Assembly: GCA_938011325.1 (NCBI GenBank)
Contig: CALLUD010000007.1
Span: 248,001 to 312,000 of the forward strand
Direction: 5' to 3'
Origin: an uncultured Spartobacteria bacterium
GTDB taxonomy: Bacteria > Verrucomicrobiota > Verrucomicrobiia > Chthoniobacterales > JAATET01
Length of the DNA: 64,000 bases
The notes under the pieces are model-generated. The model did not search any database. It was not told where the DNA came from and saw only the letters and a list, made by a program, of their open reading frames with translations. The translations under genes were made by a program, and so were the position numbers. This document shows positions 15,110-22,979 of the stretch, piece by piece (position 1 is the stretch's first letter; each line of letters begins with the position of its first letter).

Positions 15110-16480
15110 ATGAAATCCTATCTTGCGACTCTCACTCTTCTGGCGGCGGCTTCGTTTGTGCAGGCGGAGGATTCCGCCCTTGCCGAGTGGTGGAATGGTA
15201 AACATGCCACCGGAAACTGGTTCGGCGTCCGCGACACGCTGGCCGACAAGGGCATCACCTTTGGTGGCCTGTGGAAGGCGAACTTTCTGTTTCTTGCAGA
15301 CGGAGGTGTGGATCCCGGCAAGGGTGCGTTTCAGGAGGAACTGAAGTTCGGGGTCAACGTCGATTTCGAGAAGCTCGCCGGAATCACCGGTCTTTCCGCC
15401 GAGGGCAACGTCCGCTGGCGCGATGGCGAAGACCCGAATTCCTACGTCGGCGCCTCGAGTCTGTTCAACCCCTCCACATTCCAGGGTGGCAAGCAATGGC
15501 GTCTGCAAACCGTCGCGTTGAAATGGGAGTCGCAGGACCTGCTCTGGACCGAGGATGCCATTTCGTTCCGGGGCGGCTGGCTGAACCCGGCCGACGCCTT
15601 CATCTATCAGCCGGAGTCGAAATTCTTCGTCAACAACACGCTCACTTCGGGGCGCGGTTTTACGCCGAACAACATTCCGTGGGGCACGGCATTTGTCGGG
15701 TGGGGTGGTGATCTCAAGGTGAAGACCGTGCCATGGCACTACGTGCAGGCCGGCCTCTACATGGCGTATCCCGAGGCGACGAGCACCGCGAACCATGGTC
15801 TTGCCTTCGAAGGCTATGCGCAGGATCCGAGCCTCAACGGGCTCTACTTCGTCGTGGAGACCGGTGTGACGCCGAAGTTTGGACCGAGCGAGCTGCCGGG
15901 GCGGTATGCCGCAGGCTTCATCTACTGGGGCGTGGAGAACACGTCGTTCTTTGGCGCGAATTACGGCCAGAACATCTCGTTCTACTGGCAGGCGGATCAA
16001 ATGCTCTTCCGCGAACCGTCGAAGGAAACCCCGGTGCGTGAAAAAGGACCGTCGGACGGAAAGACGGTCGCCGATGGGAAATCCTTCAAGGAGCCGGTGC
16101 CGCTCGAGAAGCCGAAGTTGAACCAGCAGGGCCTCTACGCGTTCAACCTCATCAACTACGCGCCGAAATACAACAGCGCGTTCCCGTTCTACTTCCAGAG
16201 CGGTCTCATTTATCAGGGCCTCATTCCGGGGCGTGACAAGGACCAGCTCGGTGTCGCGATCGCCTACGGCAACTACAGCTACTACCGCATCCTGGCCCGC
16301 GAGCAGGCCGGCCAGACGATTCAGCGCACCTACGAAGCGGTGCTCGAGGGCGACTACCGTGTTCAGCTCAACAACTTCGCCTACATCCAGCCATTCATCC
16401 AATACATCATCCGGCCCAACGGGGAAGGCCTGGTCGAAAACGCCACCGTTCTCGGCTCGCAATTCGGAGTCACCTTCTAA
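15110..16480 (+). CDS. OprB-type porin in the sulfate operon
   Basis: A 456-residue outer-membrane protein with a signal peptide (MKSYLATLTLLAAASFVQA). The mature protein begins with WWNGKHATGNWFGVRDTLAD, the OprB/carbohydrate-selective porin opening. It has many alternating aromatic strands and ends in phenylalanine (SQFGVTF), the outer-membrane assembly signal. OprB porins pass sugars, but here the gene is 17 bases before the sulfate-binding protein and inside a sulfur operon. It may pass sulfate or organosulfur compounds. A polar stretch with EPSKETPVREKGPSDGK is probably a long loop. Confidence 0.87.
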   Translation: MKSYLATLTLLAAASFVQAEDSALAEWWNGKHATGNWFGVRDTLADKGITFGGLWKANFLFLADGGVDPGKGAFQEELKFGVNVDFEKLAGITGLSAEGNVRWRDGEDPNSYVGASSLFNPSTFQGGKQWRLQTVALKWESQDLLWTEDAISFRGGWLNPADAFIYQPESKFFVNNTLTSGRGFTPNNIPWGTAFVGWGGDLKVKTVPWHYVQAGLYMAYPEATSTANHGLAFEGYAQDPSLNGLYFVVETGVTPKFGPSELPGRYAAGFIYWGVENTSFFGANYGQNISFYWQADQMLFREPSKETPVREKGPSDGKTVADGKSFKEPVPLEKPKLNQQGLYAFNLINYAPKYNSAFPFYFQSGLIYQGLIPGRDKDQLGVAIAYGNYSYYRILAREQAGQTIQRTYEAVLEGDYRVQLNNFAYIQPFIQYIIRPNGEGLVENATVLGSQFGVTF

Positions 16481-16497
16481 ACCCACTCAACATCACC

Positions 16498-17487
16498 ATG
16501 AAATTACCAACCATCCTCGCGCTCGTTGCAGCGCTCATTCCATCGGCCTTCGCGGCCGATCTGCTCAACGTCTCCTACGATCCGACGCGGGAGCTTTACG
16601 ACGAATACAACGCTCTCTTCACGAAGCATTGGAAGGAAAAGACCGGCAAAAAAATCTCCATCGAGCAATCGCACGGTGGCTCAGGCAAGCAGGCGCGCGC
16701 GGTGCTCGACGGACTCGACGCCGATGTTGTGACGCTTGCGCTCGCCTACGACATCGACATCCTCGCGGATAAAGGGGGGCTGATCGCGCCCGACTGGCAG
16801 AAGCGGCTTCCGTTCAACAGCTCGCCCTACACCTCGACGATCGTGTTTCTCGTCCGGAAGGGAAATCCGAAGGGCATCAAGGATTGGGATGATCTTGTGC
16901 GGGACGACGTGCAGGTGATCACGCCCAATCCGAAGACCTCGGGCGGCGCGCGGTGGAATTACCTCGCGGCATGGGCCTATGCCGCGAAGAAGTTTGACGG
17001 TGACGAAGCGAAGATTCGCGAGTTCATGGCGAAGCTCTTCAAGAACGTGCCGGTGCTCGATTCGGGTGCGCGCGGTGCGACGATCACGTTCACCGAGCGT
17101 GGCATTGGCGACGTGTTTCTCTCGTGGGAGAACGAAGCGCATCTCGCGCTGAAGGAGAAGGGCGACAACTTCGAAATCATTGTGCCTTCGATCAGCATCC
17201 TCGCTGAACCTCCGGTCGCCGTTGTCGACAAGGTGGTGGACAAAAAGGGATCCCGCGAGATCGCGACCGAGTATCTCGAGTATCTCTACAGCGACGAGGC
17301 GCAGGACGTCATCGGAAAGAATTTCTACCGTCCGACGAGCGAGAAGGCGAAGGCGAAGTATGCCGACATTTTCCCCGAGGTGAATCTCGTCACCATCGAC
17401 GGGGAATTCGGCGGCTGGAAGGAAGCGCAGAAGGTCCACTTCGACGACGGTGGAACCTTCGACCAGATCTACGCCCAGGGTCGCTGA
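16498..17487 (+). CDS. sbp: Sulfate ABC transporter, periplasmic binding protein
   Basis: A 329-residue Sbp/CysP protein with a signal peptide (MKLPTILALVAALIPSAFAA). It shows the family blocks LLNVSYDPTRELYDEYN, EQSHGGSGKQARAV, DVVTLALAYDID, PNPKTSGGARWNYL and VFLSWENEAHLA, which line the sulfate site. It captures sulfate or thiosulfate in the periplasm and hands it to CysTW. It lies between the porin and an M14-type hydrolase in one operon. The length is normal. Confidence 0.96.
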   Translation: MKLPTILALVAALIPSAFAADLLNVSYDPTRELYDEYNALFTKHWKEKTGKKISIEQSHGGSGKQARAVLDGLDADVVTLALAYDIDILADKGGLIAPDWQKRLPFNSSPYTSTIVFLVRKGNPKGIKDWDDLVRDDVQVITPNPKTSGGARWNYLAAWAYAAKKFDGDEAKIREFMAKLFKNVPVLDSGARGATITFTERGIGDVFLSWENEAHLALKEKGDNFEIIVPSISILAEPPVAVVDKVVDKKGSREIATEYLEYLYSDEAQDVIGKNFYRPTSEKAKAKYADIFPEVNLVTIDGEFGGWKEAQKVHFDDGGTFDQIYAQGR

Positions 17488-17489
17488 TC

Positions 17490-18311
17490 ATGAGCCGCGC
17501 CACTCTTCACATTCCGGCGGCGCGCACCGCCGCGCGTCGCAGTGTTCGCGAGGTGATTCGTCCGCTCGAAGAGCTGGCGCGGCATTCCGATTTGCTTTTT
17601 ACTGCGCACGCCAGTTGCGCGGGGCCTCGCGGCGAGCGTTTGTTGTTTCCGCGCTTCCTTTTCGCCGGACCGAACTCCGGCGACGCCAGTTTCCTCCGGC
17701 TCGGGATTTTCGCGGGAATCCATGGTGACGAGGATGCGGGTGTGCTCGGGGCCGTCCGCTTTCTCGAGCGGCTCGTGGAGAATCCCGACATCGCCGAAGG
17801 CTACGAGCTTTTCGTTTATCCGGTTTGCAATCCCACGGGCTATTCGCACGGGACGCGCGAGTCGCGGAGTGGAAAGGACCTGAACCGCGAGTTCTGGCGC
17901 GACTCGTCGGAGCCGGAGGTTGTCCTGCTCGAGAAGCAGCTTCGAAACCTCGTCTTCGACGGCATCGTCTCGCTCCACGCGGATGACACCAGCGAGGGTA
18001 TCTATGGATTCGTGCAAGGTCATGCGCTCACGCGCCACGTGCTCGAGCCGGCGCTGGCCCGGGCCGAGACCATGCTGCCGCGCAACTACGACCGCAGCAT
18101 CGACAACTTTCAGGCGAATCTCGGCATCATCGAGGTTTGCTATCCCGGCATCCTTTCGGCACCGCCCGGGCAACATCCGCAGCCCCTGGAGATCATTTTT
18201 GAAACACCCGGCCTTGCGCCGCTGGAAGAACAGGTCGAGGCACAGTGCCTCGCGCTCGAAGCCGTGCTTCTCAACTTCCGCGCCGTGATCGCCGAGGCCC
18301 AAAACATCTGA
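17490..18311 (+). CDS. M14-type zinc metallohydrolase within the sulfate operon
   Basis: A 273-residue protein of the M14 carboxypeptidase / succinylglutamate desuccinylase superfamily. Zinc ligands are His78 and Glu81 in GIHGDEDAG and His163 in SLHADD; the general base is probably Glu238 in FETPG. NPTGY and GKDLNREFW hold the substrate-binding residues. No signal peptide is seen, so it is cytoplasmic. It begins 2 bases after sbp and overlaps the cysT start by one base, so it belongs to the operon. Its substrate is unknown. A role in releasing cysteine or another sulfur compound from a conjugate is speculation. Confidence 0.85.
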   Translation: MSRATLHIPAARTAARRSVREVIRPLEELARHSDLLFTAHASCAGPRGERLLFPRFLFAGPNSGDASFLRLGIFAGIHGDEDAGVLGAVRFLERLVENPDIAEGYELFVYPVCNPTGYSHGTRESRSGKDLNREFWRDSSEPEVVLLEKQLRNLVFDGIVSLHADDTSEGIYGFVQGHALTRHVLEPALARAETMLPRNYDRSIDNFQANLGIIEVCYPGILSAPPGQHPQPLEIIFETPGLAPLEEQVEAQCLALEAVLLNFRAVIAEAQNI

Positions 18312-19138
18312 TGAGTCGACGAAGACATATTCTACCCGGTTTCGGCCTGACCATGGGCATTACCTGGATCTGGCTTGGAGTCATTGTGCTTGTCCCATTT
18401 GCCGGCCTGTTGCTGAAAACCGCATCCGGCGGCTGGGGGCATTTCTGGCAATCCGTCACCGATCCTCGCGTCGTTGCGTCCTACAAGATCAGCTTCGGCA
18501 TTTCGTTCCTTGCCGCGCTGGTCAACGGCGTCTTCGGTGTCATTACGGCATGGGTGCTCGCACGGTATCAATTTCCCGGCCGGCGCCTTCTCGATGCGAT
18601 GACCGATCTGCCCTTCGCGCTTCCCACCGCCGTCGCCGGTATCGCGCTCACCGCGCTCTATTCGCCAAACGAGTGGATCGGGCAGTTCTTCACGCCGTTC
18701 GGCATCAAGATTTCGTTCACGCAACTCGGCATCTTCATCGCGCTTACCTTCATCGGGCTTCCGTTTGTGGTGCGCACGGTGCAGCCGGTGATTCTTGATC
18801 TCTCCGCCGATGTTGAAGAGGCCGCCGCCTGCCTCGGCGCGAATCGCTGGCAGACGTTCTGGCGCGTGATCCTGCCCGGGCTTTTCCCGTCGATCCTCAC
18901 CGGCGTCACGCTCGCCTACGGGCGCGCGGTCGGTGAATACGGCTCGGTCGTTTTCATTGCCGGCAATCTGCCCTTCAAAACCGAAATCACTCCGTTGCTC
19001 ATCATCACGAAGCTCGAGCAATACGACTACACCGGCGCCGCCGCACTGGGATTTGTAATGTTGCTCGCGTCGTTCGTCATCGTCCTCGTGAGCAACGGCC
19101 TGCAATCGTGGGACGCAAGAAGAAGGGGGGTTGCCTGA
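18311..19138 (+). CDS. cysT: Sulfate ABC transporter permease CysT
   Basis: A 275-residue inner-membrane permease with about six membrane segments. The EAA loop is readable in VEEAAACLGANRWQTFWRVILPGL, split here as LGANRWQTFWRV and ILPGLFPSI. FALPTAVAGIALTALY and GRAVGEYGSVVFIAGN are typical of CysT/CysU. It pairs with CysW to form the sulfate channel. The ATG at 18311 shares one base with the stop of the upstream hydrolase, which rejects a longer frame through that gene. It ends one base before the cysW start codon. Confidence 0.96.
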   Translation: MSRRRHILPGFGLTMGITWIWLGVIVLVPFAGLLLKTASGGWGHFWQSVTDPRVVASYKISFGISFLAALVNGVFGVITAWVLARYQFPGRRLLDAMTDLPFALPTAVAGIALTALYSPNEWIGQFFTPFGIKISFTQLGIFIALTFIGLPFVVRTVQPVILDLSADVEEAAACLGANRWQTFWRVILPGLFPSILTGVTLAYGRAVGEYGSVVFIAGNLPFKTEITPLLIITKLEQYDYTGAAALGFVMLLASFVIVLVSNGLQSWDARRRGVA

Positions 19139-19139
19139 C

Positions 19140-20030
19140 ATGGCTGGAGTCACAACTGCATTACCCGTTCGCGCGGTAACGCGGCCCGCCCGCCGGGCCA
19201 CGACGGAATCCGCGCTCGTGCGGTGGACGCTCATCGCAATCGTCGTTGCGTTCTTCGGAATCTTCCTGTTCCTGCCGCTTGTCGTCGTCTTCCAGGAGGC
19301 TTTCTCGAAAGGCGTCGCCGCCTACTTCAACGCGTTTCAGAACAAGGCGACGCAGCACGCCATCTGGCTTACGCTCCTCGTCTCGGCGATCACCGTGCCG
19401 TTGAACACGCTTTTCGGCATGGCCGCGGCGTGGGCAATCACGCGGTTTAATTTCCGCGGAAAATCCCTGCTGACCTCGCTGATCGATCTGCCTCTGTGGG
19501 TGTCTCCGGTCATTGGCGGTTTGATCTACGTCCTGCTCTACGGACGCCAGGGCTGGCTCGGCCCGTGGCTGGCGGAGCACGACATCCGCATCATCTTCGC
19601 CGTGCCGGGAATCGTGCTGGCGACGACGTTCGTCACCTTCCCCTTTGTCGCGCGCACGCTCGTCCCGCTCATGCAGGCGCAGGGTCAGGCGGAGGAGGAG
19701 GCCGCCGCGACGCTTGGCGCGAACGGCTTCCAGATCTTCATCCGGATCACGCTGCCGAAGATCAAGTGGGGGTTGCTCTACGGAGTCATCCTCTGCAACG
19801 CCCGTGCGATGGGCGAATTCGGTGCGGTGAGCGTGGTCTCCGGCCACATTCGCAATCGCACGAACACGATGCCTCTCAACGTCGAGATTCTTTACAACGA
19901 ATACGAGTTTGCGCCGGCATTCGCCGTCGCATCGCTTCTCGCGCTTCTCGCGCTTCTCACGCTTTTCCTGAAGACGTTTGCCGAGTGGCAGGCGGCCCGC
20001 CAACTTAACACCACTACCACCACCCAATGA
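19140..20030 (+). CDS. cysW: Sulfate ABC transporter permease CysW
   Basis: A 296-residue inner-membrane permease. Typical stretches are DLPLWVSPVIGGLIYVLLYG, FVTFPFVARTLVPLM, the EAA loop AAATLGANGFQIFIRITLP, and ARAMGEFGAVSVVSGHIRN. It forms the channel with CysT. The start is ATG 19140, one base after the cysT stop; an in-frame TTG at 19131 is less likely. A run of Leu-Ala near the C-terminus (LLALLALLTLFLKTF) is the last membrane helix. It overlaps cysA by ATGA. Confidence 0.96.
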   Translation: MAGVTTALPVRAVTRPARRATTESALVRWTLIAIVVAFFGIFLFLPLVVVFQEAFSKGVAAYFNAFQNKATQHAIWLTLLVSAITVPLNTLFGMAAAWAITRFNFRGKSLLTSLIDLPLWVSPVIGGLIYVLLYGRQGWLGPWLAEHDIRIIFAVPGIVLATTFVTFPFVARTLVPLMQAQGQAEEEAAATLGANGFQIFIRITLPKIKWGLLYGVILCNARAMGEFGAVSVVSGHIRNRTNTMPLNVEILYNEYEFAPAFAVASLLALLALLTLFLKTFAEWQAARQLNTTTTTQ

Positions 20031-20767
20031 GTGTCGAACTTCGCTCCATCAACAAGGTCTTCGGCCACCTGGCCGCGGTCTATGAAACCAGCTTCAAGGT
20101 TGAGACCGGCGAGCTCGTCGCATTGCTCGGTCCCAGCGGTTCCGGCAAGACCACGCTGCTGCGCATCATTGCGGGACTGGAGTTTGCCGATTCCGGTTCC
20201 GTTCTTTTCAACGGTCGCGAAGTGACGAACGACAGCGCCTACAAGCGCCGCGCGGGTTTTGTTTTCCAGCAATACGCGCTCTTCAATCACATGAGCGTGT
20301 TCGAGAATATCGCCTTCGGCCTGCGTGTGCTGCCGCGCCGGCAGCGACCCTCGTCGGGCGAGATCCGCACCCGTGTGAGCGAGCTCCTGGAGGCGGTGCA
20401 ACTTTCCGGTTACGAGAAGCGCCTGCCCATGCAGCTCTCGGGTGGGCAGCGGCAGCGGGTGGCATTTGCCCGCGCGCTCGCGATTCGACCGCAGGTGCTC
20501 CTGCTGGACGAACCCTTTGGCGCGCTCGACGCGAAGGTGCGCAAGGACCTCCGTCGCTGGCTGCGCGAATTTCACGACCAGACGCACCTCACCACGCTGT
20601 TCGTCACGCATGATCAGGACGAGGCCTTCGAGGTCGCCGACCGGGTGGTGATCATCAACCAGGGGAAAGTGCAGCAGATCGGCACGCCGGACGAGGTTCG
20701 CATGAACCCCGGCAACGACTTCGTCATCGACTTTCTCGATCTGCAGCTTGCCGCGTCCGCTCCGTGA
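20027..20767 (+). CDS. cysA: Sulfate ABC transporter ATPase CysA, short form
   Basis: A 246-residue ABC ATPase that powers sulfate import. Walker A is GPSGSGKTT, the Q-loop VFQQYALFNHM, the signature LSGGQRQRVAFARAL, Walker B VLLLDEPFGALD, and the switch His in VTHDQDEAF. Typical CysA proteins are about 350 residues with a C-terminal TOBE-like regulatory domain; that domain is missing here and the frame stops cleanly after FLDLQLAASAP. The start overlaps cysW (ATGA) and the stop overlaps the HPr gene (GTGA), so the short length is a real gene boundary. Confidence 0.95.
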   Translation: MSVELRSINKVFGHLAAVYETSFKVETGELVALLGPSGSGKTTLLRIIAGLEFADSGSVLFNGREVTNDSAYKRRAGFVFQQYALFNHMSVFENIAFGLRVLPRRQRPSSGEIRTRVSELLEAVQLSGYEKRLPMQLSGGQRQRVAFARALAIRPQVLLLDEPFGALDAKVRKDLRRWLREFHDQTHLTTLFVTHDQDEAFEVADRVVIINQGKVQQIGTPDEVRMNPGNDFVIDFLDLQLAASAP

Positions 20768-21036
20768 ACGCCCCCGTCAAGGTCTCGCGCCAGCTCACCG
20801 TGCTCAACGAGCTCGGTCTGCACGCCCGACCCGCCGCGGAGTTCGTGAAGCAGGCACGCACCTTTCGTAGCGAGATCCACCTCGTTACGTCGACGGGCCG
20901 CTTTCGCGCCGACCGCGTTCTCGAGGTTTTGATGGCGGATCTCTGGGCGGGGGCCACCTTTACCCTCGAGGCCATAGGCCCCGATGCGCAGGAGGCCGTG
21001 GATCGACTCGAGGCGCTGATGCACGAGCTGCGCTGA
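20764..21036 (+). CDS. HPr-like phosphocarrier protein in the sulfate operon
   Basis: A 90-residue HPr family protein. The phosphorylatable His20 lies in ELGLHARPAAEFV, the exact HPr active-site motif (His15 in the classical protein). The position of regulatory Ser46 appears to be Arg (RADRVLEVLMADL), so it should not be an HPr-kinase target. The start is GTG, overlapping the cysA stop. No EI or EII genes are in the window. It may link a phosphotransfer chain to sulfate uptake; in function it would be closer to the regulatory NPr type. The family is certain, the role is not. Confidence 0.92.
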   Translation: MNAPVKVSRQLTVLNELGLHARPAAEFVKQARTFRSEIHLVTSTGRFRADRVLEVLMADLWAGATFTLEAIGPDAQEAVDRLEALMHELR

Positions 21037-21059
21037 GACTTCGCACGCCCGAGCACTGA

Positions 21060-21096
21060 CCCCGCCGCGGCATCGCGCGGGGATATGTTACTTTTT
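21060..21096 (+). terminator. Likely terminator of the sulfate operon
   Basis: A GC-rich stem of about 9 pairs (CCCCGCCGCG against CGCGCGGGG, one bulged C, loop GCAT) occupies 21060-21082. A run of five T follows at 21092-21096, nine bases after the stem, so the site is imperfect. It lies 24 bases after the HPr stop. Confidence 0.45.
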
Positions 21097-21147
21097 GGCC
21101 ATAACAGCCCCATACATCCGGATACCGGATCCTACCGATCCCGGAGT

Positions 21148-21813
21148 ATGCGAATACTGTGTGTTCTAGCGTTGGGCTTGTTGATCTCAGCAAGCGGAGT
21201 GCGGGCGGCAACGATCGACCTCGATATCGATCCCGACCCGAATACCACCTACATCGTGTCCCTGGATCTCGATATTTCCGACGTGCTGGCGTTCCTCGCG
21301 TCGTTGGGGCTTGGGGATGGCATTCAGTTGGTGGATGGAGATGGAAATGTCCTCGACGAGCTCACGGGTGTCGATCTCGCCGAGCTGCTTGAGGGTTTGA
21401 CGGGGGCACTTCAGGTTCCGGTTCAGCTCGTTTATGCGGTGGGGGACATCGTTCCCGACGACCTCAAACTTCTCGTGCCGGACATTGCTTCCCTGGACGT
21501 GACGAACGTAACCGTGACGCAGCAGCCGCAGCAACCCGACCCGGACGCGCCGCCCACGGTGAAGGTCAAGAAACGGAAGGTGCTTGGCAACAAGAAGGCC
21601 CTGCTCAAGGGGATTGCCCGCGATGATCGCGGCGTGAACGACGTTGTCCTGCGTGTGAGCGGCTCTGGAAAGATGAGCGCAAACGGGACCGATCGCTGGA
21701 AACGCCGCGTGGCTCTCAAGGGCCGCAAAACGAACGTGCGCGTGTTTGCCGTGGACACCGCGGGACAGCGCTCCGTCGTAAAGCGGGTCGTGTTGAGGAC
21801 GCCGAACGGCTGA
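21148..21813 (+). CDS. Secreted protein with C-terminal basic Ig-like domain
   Basis: A 221-residue protein with a signal peptide (MRILCVLALGLLISASGVRA). The first half of the mature protein is acidic and rich in Asp, Leu and Val (LDIDPDPNTTYIVSLDLDI). The second half, after a Gln-Pro-Asp linker, is a basic domain with LKGRKTNVRVFAVDTAGQRS and VKRVVLR. That domain is shared with the proteins at 12854 and 33388. It has no catalytic motif I recognise. The acidic-basic layout suggests a surface or matrix protein; this is inference. Confidence 0.78.
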   Translation: MRILCVLALGLLISASGVRAATIDLDIDPDPNTTYIVSLDLDISDVLAFLASLGLGDGIQLVDGDGNVLDELTGVDLAELLEGLTGALQVPVQLVYAVGDIVPDDLKLLVPDIASLDVTNVTVTQQPQQPDPDAPPTVKVKKRKVLGNKKALLKGIARDDRGVNDVVLRVSGSGKMSANGTDRWKRRVALKGRKTNVRVFAVDTAGQRSVVKRVVLRTPNG

Positions 21814-21842
21814 GCCCCGGTCACAACAATCAATGATCAACC

Positions 21843-21875
21843 AGCGGCGAAGTCCCGGGCTCGGGCTTCGCCGCT
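21843..21875. terminator. Strong stem-loop after the 21148 gene
   Basis: AGCGGCGAAG (21843-21852) pairs perfectly with CTTCGCCGCT (21866-21875), and an inner CCCG/CGGG pair closes a four-base loop. No T-tract follows, so it may act as an RNA 3' end or a rho-assisted stop. It lies 30 bases after the stop codon. Confidence 0.45.
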
Positions 21876-21924
21876 TCGCACTTGGAGTTGAGCCCGGTCC
21901 GCCGTCCCGCTAAGGATGGCGCCG

Positions 21925-22977
21925 ATGATTTCCTTCCTCCGCTGGTTTGGCCGATCGTTGTTTGCGCTGGGTGTGCTGGGCCTCCTGGCTTGTGGAGTCG
22001 TCATTTGGATCTTCACCGGCTGGCGCACCGAGAAGTTCAAGGCGCTGGATGCCGGCAGCCAGATCGCGGAGACGGCGGTGGGGCCGATCGAATACGCCGA
22101 GACGGGCTCCGGTCCGGCCGTGCTGGTGTTTCACGGATCACCCGGTGGATATGACCAGGCGTTGCTCATTGGGAAATCCCTTGCCGATGCCGGCTATCGC
22201 GTGATCGCGCCTTCGCGCCCGGGCTTTCTCCGCACGCCGCTGAAGTCGGGCGTTTTGTTCGACGAGCAGGCGGATGCGATGGCGGCATTGCTCGACACGC
22301 TCGGGGTGCAGGATGCGGCGGTCATTGGATTTTCCACCGGCGCGCAGGTCGCGTCGCGTTTCGCGCTTCGCCATCCCGATCGCACGCGAGGCCTCGTCCT
22401 CGTTTCGCCGGTCACCCGGCAATACCTTTACAATCCGCAGGAGGACGACCCTCCGTTGCTTGGCGAGGCGTCCCTGACCGACCTGACGGGCGACATGGGC
22501 GCGTGGGTTGCGGTCGAAATGGCCGGGCGGGATCCGGGGCGGGTGCTCGCGGGCGCCATTGCGCGGGACACCGACCTCGACAAGGCCGCGCAAGCAAAGC
22601 TCGTGAAGGACGTGCTCGGCAATCCGCAGCAACTCGAGTTTTTCCACGAGATGCTCGGCACTCAAGCTCCACTGAGCCCTCGTGAGATCGGAACCCGCAC
22701 CGACCTCTCGATGCTGCGCGGCCTGCTGCCGGTCGCCTACGAGAACATCAAGGCGCCGACGCTCGTCGTTTACGGATCGGCGGATCGTTCCAAGAAATGG
22801 GCCGACCCCACCGTGATCACCGGGAAGCTGCCGGTCGCGGAGGTCGTGGAAGTGGAGGGCGCCGGACACCTCGTCTGGTTCGGGCCGAACGCCGAAGCCA
22901 TGCGTGAACGAGTGCTCGGCTTCCTCGGGGAATTGCCGACGGATGCCCCGCCGCCCGACGAAGCGCTTCCCGAGTAA
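21925..22977 (+). CDS. Membrane-anchored alpha/beta hydrolase
   Basis: A 350-residue protein with an N-terminal membrane helix (SLFALGVLGLLACGVVIWIF) and an alpha/beta hydrolase domain facing the periplasm. The oxyanion motif is FHGSPGGYD, the nucleophile elbow GFSTGAQ, and the late triad residues lie in VYGSADRSKKW and GAGHLVWFG. The ATG at 21925 has AAGGA eight bases upstream; another ATG at 21916 is too close to that site. Two bases separate it from the M48 protease gene, so they are probably co-transcribed. The substrate is unknown. Confidence 0.87.
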   Translation: MISFLRWFGRSLFALGVLGLLACGVVIWIFTGWRTEKFKALDAGSQIAETAVGPIEYAETGSGPAVLVFHGSPGGYDQALLIGKSLADAGYRVIAPSRPGFLRTPLKSGVLFDEQADAMAALLDTLGVQDAAVIGFSTGAQVASRFALRHPDRTRGLVLVSPVTRQYLYNPQEDDPPLLGEASLTDLTGDMGAWVAVEMAGRDPGRVLAGAIARDTDLDKAAQAKLVKDVLGNPQQLEFFHEMLGTQAPLSPREIGTRTDLSMLRGLLPVAYENIKAPTLVVYGSADRSKKWADPTVITGKLPVAEVVEVEGAGHLVWFGPNAEAMRERVLGFLGELPTDAPPPDEALPE

Positions 22978-22979
22978 CG

